Shown in pieces: positions 15,024 to 23,589 of a stretch of DNA of 64,000 nucleotides. This stretch comes from Clostridiales bacterium. GTDB taxonomy: Bacteria > Bacillota > Clostridia > Oscillospirales > Oscillospiraceae. Each line of letters starts with the position of its first letter. Position 1 is the stretch's first letter. The stretch lies in assembly GCA_004556965.1 (NCBI GenBank), contig SFFE01000003.1, forward strand, positions 1 through 64,000, given 5' to 3'. The notes below the pieces were generated by a model. That model saw nothing but the letters and a program-made list of their open reading frames with translations, was not told the origin of the DNA and searched no databases. The position numbers and the translations under genes are program-made.

Positions 15024-15628
15024 GACGGAGCAGACATGCTTCCGTCTCGGTCAGCGCGGGCGCGGTCTTGCTGCTGGGCGTTCTGTATTTCGTCCTGAAG
15101 CCCGCCGAGCTGGGCGCACTGCTGCTTGCGGCGGCGGTGCATGAGCTGGGACACCTTGCGGCGCTGGCCCTGCTGGGCGTGGAGATTCAAAAGATTTCTC
15201 TGGAAGCGTGCGGCCTGAATATCCGCTGCGGCGCACTGCACGGTACATTTGCAAGGTGCTTTGCAGCGTTGGCAGGGCCGGCGGCTGGCGTGGGACTGTT
15301 CTGCATTCTGCGTGGCGCCGGATGGACGCTCGCGGCGGAAATCAGCCTGTGGCTTTCTATCATCAACCTGCTGCCGGTACTGCCGCTCGACGGCGGACGC
15401 GCGCTGGAAGCGGTTCTGGAGCGCGCGTTCGGCGCATACCCGGGATACCGCGTGCTGGAGGTGCTGGGCTTTCTGCTGCCGCTGGCGCTGATGACGCTGG
15501 GCCTGGCCGCGCTGCGCGCCGGGTACGGCGCGACGCTGCTGGCATTCGGCGCCTGGATTCTGCTGCTGCAGCCGGGAAACCCTTGTAAACGCCACGGAAA
15601 TGATGTAAAATGTCGCTATCTCGATTGA
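15020..15628 (+). CDS. spoIVFB: SpoIVFB-like site-2 intramembrane metalloprotease (M50)
   Basis: 202-aa polytopic membrane protein with the zinc motif HELGH (AAAVHELGHLAAL) in the second helix and the third-ligand motif LLPVLPLDGGRAL in a later helix, both diagnostic of M50 site-2 proteases. Position directly behind an M23 gene and ahead of the TIGR03960/TIGR03936 pair matches spoIVFB in clostridia, where it cleaves pro-sigma-K in the outer forespore membrane. The ATGA overlap with the upstream stop indicates translational coupling. No CBS domain follows, as in SpoIVFB. Confidence 0.82.
   Translation: MRRSRHASVSVSAGAVLLLGVLYFVLKPAELGALLLAAAVHELGHLAALALLGVEIQKISLEACGLNIRCGALHGTFARCFAALAGPAAGVGLFCILRGAGWTLAAEISLWLSIINLLPVLPLDGGRALEAVLERAFGAYPGYRVLEVLGFLLPLALMTLGLAALRAGYGATLLAFGAWILLLQPGNPCKRHGNDVKCRYLD
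15583..15611 (+). promoter_or_regulatory. promoter inside the end of spoIVFB
   Basis: TTGTAA (15583-15588), 17-bp spacer, TAAAAT (15606-15611), 30 bases before the next start codon. It would let the radical-SAM pair be expressed apart from the sporulation genes. Confidence 0.6.
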
Positions 15629-15640
15629 CAGGAGTTTGCT

Positions 15641-17479
15641 ATGGATCAGCGACTGGAACGCATCCTGCCGCGCGTGCAGAAGCCTGCGCGCTACACCGGC
15701 GGGGAGTACAATCAAATCATCAAAGACAAGGCGGAGGTCAATCTGCGGATGGCCTTCTGCTTTCCGGATATTTATGAGATCGGCATGTCGAACATCGGTA
15801 TGCGCATTCTGTACCATGTCATGAACCGGATGCCCGGCGTCTGGTGCGAGCGCGTGTTCGCCCCGTGGGGCGACATGGAGCAGGAGATGCGCGCGGCGGG
15901 CATCCCGCTGTACGCGCTCGAAAGCGGCGACCCGGTCTCGGAGTTCGACGTGCTCGGCTTCTCCATCGGTTACGAGATGGCATATCCGGCGGTGCTGAAC
16001 ATGCTCGATCTCGCGGGCATTCCGCTGCGCAGCGCCGACCGCCCGGAGCTGGTTCCGCTGGTCTTTGCCGGCGGCACGAGCTGCTGCAATCCGGAGCCGA
16101 TGGCGCCGTTTCTCGACCTGATGGTCATCGGCGAGGGTGAGGAAGTCAACTGCGAGCTGCTGGAGCTGTTTCGCACCGCGCGCGACGCAGGCTGGGACAA
16201 GCAGCGCTTTCTGATCGCCGCGGCGCAGATTCCGGGCATTTACGTGCCGTCGCTGTACGAGCCGCATTATCACGAAGACGGCACGCTTTCGGACATCACG
16301 CCGGCGCACGGCGCACCAGCGCGCGTGACGAAGCGCATCATCGAAGATCTGGACGCTTGCGATTATCCGACTGACCCGATCGTCCCGTCCACGGAGATCG
16401 TGCACGACCGCGTGAATCTGGAGCTGTTTCGCGGCTGCATCCGCGGCTGCCGGTTCTGTCAGGCAGGGTATGTCTATCGCCCGGTGCGGCCGCGCAAGCC
16501 GGAGACGATCGTCCGGCAGGGCATCGAATCGCTCAAAAACACGGGCTATCAGGAGGCGACGCTCCTGTCCCTGTCCAGCAGCGACTACCGGCCGCTGCCG
16601 GAAATCTGCGACGGTCTGCTGGAATACTGCGAAGGGCGCAGCATCAGCCTGTCGCTGCCATCGCTGCGCGCGGACAACTTTTCCATGGAAATCATGAGCC
16701 GCCTGCAGAAAGTGCGCAAAGGCGGCCTGACCTTCGCGCCCGAGGCCGGTACGCAGCGCCTGCGCGACGCAATCAACAAGAACGTGCGGGAGGAGGATCT
16801 GCTCCATTCCTGCCGCGTCGCGTTCGAGGGCGGGTGGAACGGTGTGAAGCTGTACTTTATGCTCGGCCTGCCGACAGAGACGGACGAGGACGTGCTCGGC
16901 ATCGCGGAGCTGGCCAATCAGGTGCTGCACACGTGGCGGATGTACGCCAAAAACAAGGCGCGCGGCGTGCGTATCACGGTCAGCACGTCCTGCTTCGTGC
17001 CGAAGCCGCACAGCCCCTTCCAGTGGGAGGCGCAGGTCACGATGGACGAGTACCGCCGCCGCGTGCAGCTTCTGCGCGACAACATGAAGGCCAAGAACGT
17101 GACCTACAACTGGCACGACCCGGAGACCAGCTATATCGAAGCGGTGCTCTCACGCGGGGACCGGCGCATTGCGGACGTGATCGAGACCGTCTGGCGCAGC
17201 GGCGGCGCGCTGGAGGCGTGGAGCGACTATTTCTCCTTCGAGCGGTGGATGGACGCGTTTGCCGCCTGCGGCGTGGACCCGGCGTTTTATGCCTGCCGCG
17301 AGCGGGGAAAGGACGAGTTCATGCCGTGGAACGTGATCGACATGGGCGTGACGCGCCGCCATCTCTGGCACGAGCGCGAGCAGGCCTACAAGGCGAAGCT
17401 GTCGCCCGACTGCCGGAAGCAGTGCACCGGCTGCGGCGCGCTCTCGCTCATGACGAAGGGAGGCAAGTGCGATGCCTGA
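15641..17479 (+). CDS. TIGR03960-family B12-binding-like radical SAM protein
   Basis: 612 aa. An N-terminal cobalamin-binding-like region (about residues 20-190, GMSNIGMRILYHVMNR) is followed by a radical-SAM barrel with the CxxxCxxC cluster CIRGCRFC near residue 270, then TLLSLSSSDYRPL and the SAM-site GLPTETDEDV. The family is near-universal in clostridia and always next to the TIGR03936 partner, here overlapping it by 8 bases. Its reaction has not been established to my knowledge. CAGGAG lies upstream of ATG 15641. Confidence 0.88.
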   Translation: MDQRLERILPRVQKPARYTGGEYNQIIKDKAEVNLRMAFCFPDIYEIGMSNIGMRILYHVMNRMPGVWCERVFAPWGDMEQEMRAAGIPLYALESGDPVSEFDVLGFSIGYEMAYPAVLNMLDLAGIPLRSADRPELVPLVFAGGTSCCNPEPMAPFLDLMVIGEGEEVNCELLELFRTARDAGWDKQRFLIAAAQIPGIYVPSLYEPHYHEDGTLSDITPAHGAPARVTKRIIEDLDACDYPTDPIVPSTEIVHDRVNLELFRGCIRGCRFCQAGYVYRPVRPRKPETIVRQGIESLKNTGYQEATLLSLSSSDYRPLPEICDGLLEYCEGRSISLSLPSLRADNFSMEIMSRLQKVRKGGLTFAPEAGTQRLRDAINKNVREEDLLHSCRVAFEGGWNGVKLYFMLGLPTETDEDVLGIAELANQVLHTWRMYAKNKARGVRITVSTSCFVPKPHSPFQWEAQVTMDEYRRRVQLLRDNMKAKNVTYNWHDPETSYIEAVLSRGDRRIADVIETVWRSGGALEAWSDYFSFERWMDAFAACGVDPAFYACRERGKDEFMPWNVIDMGVTRRHLWHEREQAYKAKLSPDCRKQCTGCGALSLMTKGGKCDA

Positions 17480-18134
17480 CAAGCTGAGGATGCGCTTTTC
17501 CAAGACCGGGAGGGCGGTCTATATCTCCCACCTCGACCTGATGCGCACGATGCAGCGCGCGTTTTTACGCGCAGGTTATCCTTTAAAGTATTCCGAGGGC
17601 TTCAATCCGCACGCGCAGATCTCCATTCTGCTGCCGCTGTCGGTCGGCTGTGCGAGTGAATGCGAGCTGATGGATTTTCAGCTCACGGAGGAGGTTGATC
17701 TGCAGGAGCTTCCGGCGCGGCTGACCGCTGTCATGCCGGAGGGCGTCACGGTGCAGGAGGCGTACCCCGCCGAGACGAAGGCGAAGCTGCTCAAGTGGCT
17801 GCGCGTCGCCGGACGCTATGAATATGACCGCGCCGATCCGGCGGAACTGGCGGGAAAACTCACGGCGTTTTATGCGCAGGAATCTATTGTCATCACCCGA
17901 AAGACCAAGCGCGGGGAGGGGGAGATGGACATTGCGCCCGCCGTTTCAGAGCTGCATGTCCGCCCGCTGGAGCGCTTTGTGGAGCTCGAGGCGGTCGTCT
18001 CTGCGCAGGAGCCGACGCTGAATCCCGACCATCTGGTCGGCGCGCTGCGTCAGCGCGCGCCGGAGCTTGCGCCGGATTTCGCGGCGTTCACGCGCAAAGA
18101 GGTCTACGATGCGAAAATGAAAATTTTCCGCTGA
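17472..18134 (+). CDS. TIGR03936 / DUF2344 family protein
   Basis: 220-aa partner of the preceding radical-SAM protein. It opens with LRMRFSKTGRAVYISHLDLMRTMQRAFLRAG, a strongly conserved start for this family, and continues with the YSEGFNPHAQISILLPL segment. The start ATG 17472 lies inside the end of the upstream gene with GGGAGGCAAG ahead of it. In other genomes this domain is sometimes fused to the radical-SAM protein, which supports a functional complex, possibly RNA-directed. Function unassigned. Confidence 0.86.
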   Translation: MPDKLRMRFSKTGRAVYISHLDLMRTMQRAFLRAGYPLKYSEGFNPHAQISILLPLSVGCASECELMDFQLTEEVDLQELPARLTAVMPEGVTVQEAYPAETKAKLLKWLRVAGRYEYDRADPAELAGKLTAFYAQESIVITRKTKRGEGEMDIAPAVSELHVRPLERFVELEAVVSAQEPTLNPDHLVGALRQRAPELAPDFAAFTRKEVYDAKMKIFR

Positions 18135-18140
18135 AAACAC

Positions 18141-18169
18141 TTGCAAATCGGACATATTTATGGTAACCT
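18141..18169 (+). promoter_or_regulatory. rplS promoter
   Basis: TTGCAA (18141-18146), 17-bp spacer, TAACCT (18164-18169). Confidence 0.6.
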
Positions 18170-18175
18170 ATCATG

Positions 18176-18266
18176 GCTTGTGCGAAATGCGCAATAACAC
18201 GACGGTCCGCTGCCGCGATTCGGCTCAGTCCTCCGGTATGAACGTCTGATAAAGGAAGGATTTTTT
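18176..18266 (+). other. rplS mRNA leader
   Basis: About 90 nt of untranslated leader ahead of rplS. Firmicute rplS genes often carry a structured autoregulatory L19 leader; I see short complementary stretches (around GACGGTCCGCTGCCG and CGGCTCAGTC) but cannot confirm that fold. Confidence 0.3.
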
Positions 18267-18608
18267 ATGGATCTCATCAAAACCCTGACCGAGCAGTACA
18301 TGAAGCCCGAGCTGCCGGCGATGCGCGTGGGCGACACGGTGCGTGTGACCGTGCGCGTCAAGGAGGGCAACCGTGAGCGTACCCAGGCTTTCGAGGGCAC
18401 CATCATTGCCAAGAAGCATGGCGGCATCAACGAGACCATCACCGTGCGCCGCATCTCCTACGGCGTTGGCTGCGAGAAGGTATTTCCCGTGCATTCTCCC
18501 ACCATCGTGTCCGTCGAGACGGTTCGCCGCGGCAAGGTTCGCAGAGCCAAGCTGTATTACCTGCGTGACCGCGTGGGCAAGAAGGCAAAGGTCAAAGAGC
18601 GCATCTGA
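18267..18608 (+). CDS. rplS: 50S ribosomal protein L19
   Basis: 113 aa, normal length. The chain shows the L19 SH3-like beta fold signature: the RVGDTVRVTVRVKEG segment, FEGTIIAKKHGG, TVRRISYGVGCEKVFP and the basic C-terminus RGKVRRAKLYYLRDRVGKKA. It sits at the 30S-50S interface. It stands as a single-gene unit with its own promoter, leader and terminator, instead of the common rpsP-rimM-trmD-rplS operon. AAGGAAGG precedes ATG 18267. Confidence 0.97.
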   Translation: MDLIKTLTEQYMKPELPAMRVGDTVRVTVRVKEGNRERTQAFEGTIIAKKHGGINETITVRRISYGVGCEKVFPVHSPTIVSVETVRRGKVRRAKLYYLRDRVGKKAKVKERI

Positions 18609-18640
18609 GGAACCGGACGTCCGGTATCTTCGATCCAGAA

Positions 18641-18674
18641 AAAACCCGGAACTGCTGCAGTTCCGGGATTTTTT
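18641..18674. terminator. bidirectional terminator
   Basis: 10-bp stem CCCGGAACTG (18645-18654 with 18658-18667), CTG loop, then T-run; the A-run on the other side serves the convergent minus-strand gene. Confidence 0.9.
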
Positions 18675-18693
18675 CAACTGGAAGACAAACGGT

Positions 18694-19239
18694 TCAGACC
18701 GTCAGCTCCGTTCCGGCCAGCAGCGGCTCAAACCGGTACGGCTTCTGCCAGGACTCCTGCCGGACGCCCTCAATGTGCAAAAACCGTGCGGCGTCATATT
18801 GGTAGGAGGACAGGGCGCGGTTTTTCGCGTCGTAGCTGTGCGCGGAGACGAAAAGCTCCCGCGCCGTGCGGCCGGTGACGAGCAGCGTGTGGTAAAACGT
18901 ACCGTCGCTGCGGCCAAGCTGAACCACATCGCCGATTTCCAGTGCGTCCCGGCCAACGACGGCGGCAAACGGCCCCGCGCCGCGGTTCGTGGTGATGAAA
19001 TCGTAAAAATACTGCACGCCCGTCCAGGACGGGGAGCGGCTGGAGAGGGCGTAATAATACCAGCCGAATGTTTTCGTGTCGTTCATCACGCCGGCGCCTG
19101 CCAGCACACATTGCGAGATGAAATTGGTGCAGTCCCCGCCGATGCCCGCGAAATGGTAGAACAGCGGGTTTTGGCCGAGCGCCCAGCGCATGGCGTAGGT
19201 ATAGGCGTGCTGTCTGTCGTATGGGGATATCTCCGGCAT
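18694..19239 (-). CDS. amidase-domain (Amidase_6) protein
   Basis: 181-aa protein with the NlpC/P60-like amidase domain often seen in clostridial sporulation and wall proteins. The catalytic Cys is in GGDCTNFISQC, the His in TFYHTLLVTG, and the opening YDRQHAYTYAMRWALGQNP is typical. ATG 19239 is preferred because GAGGTGAGG lies just upstream; an ATG at 19275 would add 12 residues. There is no signal peptide, so it may act in the mother cell or be released by lysis. It converges on rplS and diverges from lepB. Confidence 0.82.
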   Translation of the reverse strand: MPEISPYDRQHAYTYAMRWALGQNPLFYHFAGIGGDCTNFISQCVLAGAGVMNDTKTFGWYYYALSSRSPSWTGVQYFYDFITTNRGAGPFAAVVGRDALEIGDVVQLGRSDGTFYHTLLVTGRTARELFVSAHSYDAKNRALSSYQYDAARFLHIEGVRQESWQKPYRFEPLLAGTELTV

Positions 19240-19315
19240 GGCCTCACCTCGCTCTATCGTATGCGCCGGTCTCATCCGGTGCGACCAAAAATATTGGCTG
19301 GGGATCGTTTTTTTG

Positions 19316-19345
19316 TTGCTCGAGGGCGTATTTTTCGTGTATAAT
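19316..19345 (+). promoter_or_regulatory. promoter of the lepB-rbgA-rnhB-yraN-thrC unit
   Basis: TTGCTC (19316-19321), 18-bp spacer, perfect TATAAT (19340-19345). Confidence 0.75.
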
Positions 19346-19378
19346 ATATTTTATCAATTTTGGAACCGAGGTTTTGGT

Positions 19379-19939
19379 ATGGACGAAAGCAAGGCAGCGC
19401 CGAAAAAAACGCAGGGCGGCGCGCGCGGCGAAGTGTATGACTGGATCCAGTGCATCATTGCGGCGTTGATCTTCTGCGTGCTTCTGTTCGTGTTCGTGGC
19501 GCGGATGGTGAATGTCGTCGGCTCCTCCATGTACCCGACGCTGGAGGAGAACGACAAGATGATCATTTCCAATCTGTTCTTTACGCCGAAGCAGGGCGAC
19601 ATTGTCGTGCTGCGCAAGGAGTCGTTTATGGATGAGCCGATCGTCAAGCGCGTCATTGCCACGGAAAACCAGATCGTGAACATTGACTTTGACGCGGGCA
19701 TCGTGTACGTGGACGGCGAGGCGCTCAATGAGCCCTATATCAACCAGCCGACGACTGACCGCGAGGACTTTGACGGCCCGATCACGGTGCCGGAGGGCTG
19801 CGTGTTCGTGATGGGCGACAATCGTAACGCCTCGACGGACAGCCGCTATTCCGGTCTCGGCTGCGTCGATACGCGGTATATCATGGGCAAGGTGTATTTC
19901 ACCATTTTCCCGCTCAAGAATTTTGGGGTGACACGCTGA
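19379..19939 (+). CDS. lepB: signal peptidase I
   Basis: 186-aa type I signal peptidase with a single N-terminal membrane anchor (about residues 22-42). The catalytic Ser50 is in GSSMYPTL, the general-base Lys90 in IVKRVIA, and the GDNRNASTDSRYSG box is present. It cleaves signal peptides on the outer face of the membrane. The short single-anchor form is typical of Gram-positive SipS-type enzymes. ATG 19379 fits the promoter at 19316-19345; longer frames would begin inside or upstream of the promoter. It ends 1 base before rbgA. Confidence 0.95.
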   Translation: MDESKAAPKKTQGGARGEVYDWIQCIIAALIFCVLLFVFVARMVNVVGSSMYPTLEENDKMIISNLFFTPKQGDIVVLRKESFMDEPIVKRVIATENQIVNIDFDAGIVYVDGEALNEPYINQPTTDREDFDGPITVPEGCVFVMGDNRNASTDSRYSGLGCVDTRYIMGKVYFTIFPLKNFGVTR

Positions 19940-19940
19940 G

Positions 19941-20819
19941 ATGGCGCAGCCGTTTGAAAAACTCAACATCCAGTGGTTTCCCGGCCACATGACAAAGGCG
20001 CAGCGCATGATCGAGGAGCACATGAAGCAGGTGGACGCCGTGTGCGAGATCCTTGATGCGCGCATTCCAATGGCGAGCCGCAATCCGGACATTGACCGTC
20101 TGGCGGGCGAAAAGCCGCGCATTGTGGTGCTCAACCGCATCGACCTTGCCGACCCGCAGGCGACGGCGCGCTGGCGCGCCGCGTTCAAGGCGCAGGGCAT
20201 GACCGTGCTGGAGACGGATTGCCGCAGCGGAAAGGGCGTCGGCGGTTTTGCCTCCGCCGTGCGCGCCGCGCTGAAAGAAAAGATGGAGGCCTATGCCGCC
20301 AAGGGGCAGGTTGGACGGCCGATGCGCGTGATGGTGCTCGGCATCCCGAACGTGGGGAAGTCTACCTTTATTAATAAGGTGGCGCGCCGCAAGGCGGCCG
20401 CTGCCGGCGACCGGCCGGGCGTGACGCGCGGCAAGCAGTGGATCACGGTGGACAGCGGCCTGGAGCTGCTGGACACGCCGGGCATCCTCTGGCCGCGGTT
20501 TGACAGTCAGGAGGTCGGCGAGCTGCTGGCCATCACAGGTGCGATCAAGGCTGAGGTGCTCGACCGCGAAACGCTCGCGGCGAACTTTATGCTGCGTCTG
20601 GCGCGGTATTACCCGGACGCGGTGGAAAAACGATATAAATTCCGCCCGGAGGACGGGAAAAACGGCTTTGAGCTGCTGGAAACGGCGGCAAAAAAGCGCG
20701 GCTTTCTGATCTCCGGCGGCGAATACGACATTGAGCGTATGGCGGCGGTACTGCTGGACGAATACCGCGCCGGCCTGCTGGGGCGCATCACGCTCGAACT
20801 GCCGGAGGAAACGACGTGA
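19941..20819 (+). CDS. rbgA: ribosome biogenesis GTPase RbgA (YlqF)
   Basis: 292-aa circularly permuted GTPase that helps a late step of 50S assembly (L16 incorporation). The order of motifs is the permuted one: G4-like LNRIDL, then G1 GIPNVGKSTFIN, the Thr of G2 in PGVTRGKQ, and G3 DTPGI. The N-terminal IQWFPGHMTKAQR is diagnostic. It lies in the rplS-lepB-rbgA-rnhB neighbourhood that is widely conserved in Firmicutes, and overlaps rnhB by 4 bases. Confidence 0.96.
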   Translation: MAQPFEKLNIQWFPGHMTKAQRMIEEHMKQVDAVCEILDARIPMASRNPDIDRLAGEKPRIVVLNRIDLADPQATARWRAAFKAQGMTVLETDCRSGKGVGGFASAVRAALKEKMEAYAAKGQVGRPMRVMVLGIPNVGKSTFINKVARRKAAAAGDRPGVTRGKQWITVDSGLELLDTPGILWPRFDSQEVGELLAITGAIKAEVLDRETLAANFMLRLARYYPDAVEKRYKFRPEDGKNGFELLETAAKKRGFLISGGEYDIERMAAVLLDEYRAGLLGRITLELPEETT

Positions 20820-21421
20820 TCACGACTGACCTTTGGGAGCTGGAAAACGAGCTGCTGGATCGCGGCATCGCCCCGCTGTGCGGCGTGGACGAAGCCGGGC
20901 GCGGTCCGCTGGCAGGTCCCGTGTGCGCCGCGGCGGTGATGCTGCCGCGCAATCTTGTGATCCCCGGGCTGAACGACTCAAAGAAGCTCTCGCCAAAAAA
21001 ACGGGACGCGCTGTATGATGCGATCCTTGCGCAGGCCGTGTCTTATGGGATCTCATTCGCCACGGTGGAGGAGATCGAGAAATGGAATATCCTCGGCGCG
21101 ACGTTTCTGGCGATGAACCGCGCCATCGAACAGCTCTCTGAGCCGCCCGCGCTTGCGCTGATCGACGGAAATCGGAATTCCGGCATTCATGGGAACAGCC
21201 GATGCGTTGTCGGCGGCGACGGAAAATGCGCCGAGATCGCGGCGGCTTCCATTCTGGCAAAGGTGACACGTGACCGGTACATGCTGCAGATGGCGGAGCA
21301 GTACCCGCAGTACGGCTTTACACAGCACAAGGGCTACGGCACGGCGGCGCACTACGCAGCGCTGCGGGAATACGGCCCGTGCCCGATCCACAGGCCGTCG
21401 TTTTTGAAGAAGATGCATTGA
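20816..21421 (+). CDS. rnhB: ribonuclease HII
   Basis: 201-aa type 2 RNase H. It removes ribonucleotides from DNA and RNA from RNA-DNA hybrids. The first active-site acids are in GVDEAGRGPLAGPV, with further acids in ALIDGN and the Asp in KVTRDRY; LNDSKKLSPKKR is also conserved. GTG/ATG context gives an ATGA-type overlap with rbgA, supporting coupled translation. Confidence 0.96.
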   Translation: MITTDLWELENELLDRGIAPLCGVDEAGRGPLAGPVCAAAVMLPRNLVIPGLNDSKKLSPKKRDALYDAILAQAVSYGISFATVEEIEKWNILGATFLAMNRAIEQLSEPPALALIDGNRNSGIHGNSRCVVGGDGKCAEIAAASILAKVTRDRYMLQMAEQYPQYGFTQHKGYGTAAHYAALREYGPCPIHRPSFLKKMH

Positions 21422-21427
21422 CGGGAT

Positions 21428-21802
21428 ATGAAACTTTCGGAATCGAAAAAACTGAGAGGCCTGTGGGGCGAGCAGCAGGCGGCCGCGTATCTCAAGCGCC
21501 GCGGCTACCGCATCCTCGGTCAGAACTATACCTGCCGCTTCGGCGAGATCGACGTAATCGCCGCCGACCGGAAGTATGTTGCCTTTGTCGAGGTGAAGCT
21601 GCGCAGCACCGACCGCTTTGTGCAGGCGCGCGAGTATGTGGGCGCAGCGAAGCAGGAGCGCATCCGCACGGCGGCATCTCTGTGGCTTGCGGAAAACGAG
21701 ACCGCGCTGCAGCCGCGGTTCGACGTGATTGAGATCTATGGAAATGAGACGATGGATCCAAAGCAGCTGGACATTCGTCACATCGAAAATGCTTTTGAGT
21801 GA
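21428..21802 (+). CDS. YraN family protein (UPF0102)
   Basis: 124-aa predicted endonuclease-fold protein. The restriction-nuclease-like core is visible: GEQQAAAYLKRRGYRIL, then GEIDVIAADRKYVAFVEVKLR, which supplies the D-ExK residues. The family lies next to rnhB in most Firmicutes, and a role in DNA repair or uptake is suspected but not settled. It is 6 bases after rnhB. Confidence 0.92.
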   Translation: MKLSESKKLRGLWGEQQAAAYLKRRGYRILGQNYTCRFGEIDVIAADRKYVAFVEVKLRSTDRFVQAREYVGAAKQERIRTAASLWLAENETALQPRFDVIEIYGNETMDPKQLDIRHIENAFE

Positions 21803-21811
21803 GGAGCAGCC

Positions 21812-23293
21812 ATGAACTATTTCAGCACACGAAACAAAAGCCTGCACGCCACGGCGTCGCAGGCCATCTCCGGCGGCCTTGCCCCGGACGGCGGACTGTA
21901 TGTCCCCGATACGCTTCCGCAGGTCAGCATGCAGACGCTCTCGGAGCTGTGCGCCATGCGGTATCAGGAACGGGCCGTGGCCATCATGCGCCTGTTTTTT
22001 CCCGAATTTTCCGAGGCGGAGCTGCGTGCGTTTGCGGCAGCGGCTTACGGAACGAATTTTGACGATCCCGCGATCGCGCCGGTGCGCGCACTTGACGGTA
22101 ACACGTCGTTTCTGGAGCTGTGGCACGGGCCGACCTGCGCGTTCAAGGATATGGCGCTGCAGATGCTGCCGCATCTGCTGACGGCGTCGCTGAAAAAGTG
22201 CGGCGAGCAGCGCAGGGTCTGCATTCTGGTCGCCACCTCCGGCGATACGGGAAAGGCGGCGCTGGAGGGCTTCGCCGATGTTCCGGACACGAAGATCATG
22301 GTGTTCTATCCGCGGGGCGGCGTGTCCGACGTGCAGCGGCTGCAAATGGTCACGCAGACGGGCGGCAATGTCGCCGTCAGCGCCGTTCATGGGAACTTTG
22401 ACGATGCACAGACCGGCGTCAAGCAGATCTTCGGCGACCGGGCGCTGGCCGCGCGACTGACGGAGAAGGGCTGGTTCCTCTCTTCGGCGAACTCCATCAA
22501 CTGGGGTCGTCTGCTGCCGCAGATCGTGTACTATTTCTCCGCATACTGCGACGAGGTCAACGCGGGCCGCATTCCGCTCGGCGAAGCGATCCACTTCGTT
22601 GTGCCGACCGGCAATTTCGGCAACATCCTCGCCGGCTGGTACGCAAAGCACATGGGCCTGCCCGTGGCGCGCCTGATCTGCGCTTCGAATGAAAACAATG
22701 TTTTGACGGATTTTATCCGCACCGGTACGTATAATAAGAACCGTCCGTTCCATATCACGGCGTCGCCGTCGATGGATATTCTCGTGTCCAGCAATCTGGA
22801 GCGGCTGCTCTGCGCGCTCAGCGGCAGCGACGCGGAGACCGCTTGCTACATGCAGCAGCTCAGGGAGACCGGCAGCTATACGGTGTCCGCTGCGCTGCTT
22901 GGAAAGATCCAAAGCGAGTTCTCCTGCGGCTTCTGCGACGATGGGCAGACCCGCACCGCGATCGGCAGCGTCTATCGGGAGCACAATTATCTGATGGACA
23001 CGCACACCGCCGTCGCCTACAAGGTGCTGTGCAGCTACCGCGCCGAGACCGGCGACGAGACGCCCGCCGTGGTCGTTTCCACGGCAAGCCCGTTTAAGTT
23101 CTGCGATCATGTGCTGCGCTCCATCGGCGGCAATGCCGATGCGCCCGGCGTAAAACTCATCGACCGGCTCTCTGTCCAGACCGGAATGCCCGTGCCCGCG
23201 CCGCTCGCGGGGCTGGCCGGGCGGGAGACACGCTTCGGCGGCTGCGTGGAAAAAACCGAAATGCCGCAGGCGGTCGAGCAGTTTCTTATGTAA
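21812..23293 (+). CDS. thrC: threonine synthase
   Basis: 493-aa PLP enzyme converting O-phosphohomoserine to threonine. The pyridoxal Lys is in the FKDMALQML motif, and VATSGDTGKAALEGF and GNFGNILAGWYAKHMGLP bind the cofactor phosphate and substrate. The length fits the longer, fungal/enterobacterial-like class of the family. GAGGAG precedes ATG 21812, 9 bases after yraN. No other threonine gene is nearby and no T-box is seen, so it appears constitutively expressed from the lepB operon. Confidence 0.94.
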   Translation: MNYFSTRNKSLHATASQAISGGLAPDGGLYVPDTLPQVSMQTLSELCAMRYQERAVAIMRLFFPEFSEAELRAFAAAAYGTNFDDPAIAPVRALDGNTSFLELWHGPTCAFKDMALQMLPHLLTASLKKCGEQRRVCILVATSGDTGKAALEGFADVPDTKIMVFYPRGGVSDVQRLQMVTQTGGNVAVSAVHGNFDDAQTGVKQIFGDRALAARLTEKGWFLSSANSINWGRLLPQIVYYFSAYCDEVNAGRIPLGEAIHFVVPTGNFGNILAGWYAKHMGLPVARLICASNENNVLTDFIRTGTYNKNRPFHITASPSMDILVSSNLERLLCALSGSDAETACYMQQLRETGSYTVSAALLGKIQSEFSCGFCDDGQTRTAIGSVYREHNYLMDTHTAVAYKVLCSYRAETGDETPAVVVSTASPFKFCDHVLRSIGGNADAPGVKLIDRLSVQTGMPVPAPLAGLAGRETRFGGCVEKTEMPQAVEQFLM

Positions 23294-23314
23294 CGGACGG
23301 AAAATCCGTCCGTT
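23292..23314. terminator. hairpin between thrC and the DUF1540 gene
   Basis: 9-bp perfect stem AACGGACGG (23292-23300 with 23306-23314), 5-nt loop. No T-run on either strand, so it is a weak or mRNA-protecting terminator serving the convergent genes. Confidence 0.5.
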
Positions 23315-23317
23315 GCC

Positions 23318-23503
23318 TTAGAACGTGGCGTTGTTTTTCTGCATAAAGGTGCCGCAGAAGGTTTCGTTCTTGTTGCGCGCTTGATCGTTCTGCACCTGAA
23401 TGTGGTCGGCGTGGCAGCGCTTGCCGTCGCTGTTGTACACGCAGGTCTCGACGTTGCAGCCAACGCCGTCAATCGTATTGCAGCATTTTCCGTGTTCGCT
23501 CAT
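23318..23503 (-). CDS. DUF1540 domain protein
   Basis: 61-aa Cys-rich protein. The domain appears as CCNTIDGVGCNVETCVYNSDGK, with later Cys in RCHADHI and ETFCGTF, the usual spacing for DUF1540, which probably binds a metal ion. Such small proteins are common in spore formers. ATG 23503 follows GGAGG at an ideal distance; an upstream ATG at 23533 lacks one. Function unknown. Confidence 0.85.
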   Translation of the reverse strand: MSEHGKCCNTIDGVGCNVETCVYNSDGKRCHADHIQVQNDQARNKNETFCGTFMQKNNATF

Positions 23504-23589
23504 GGTTCTGCCTCCAGACATGTTTTCCGGCATTGCCGGTCAGCGATAGTTTCTGCAGGCACAGCCCGGATTATTCGGAGGAATCCCAA

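Noticed and set aside
15008..17116. 702-codon minus-strand frame
   Set aside because: Antisense shadow of spoIVFB and the radical-SAM gene, both of which have convincing motifs.
21053..23110. 685-codon minus-strand frame
   Set aside because: Antisense shadow of rnhB, yraN and thrC.
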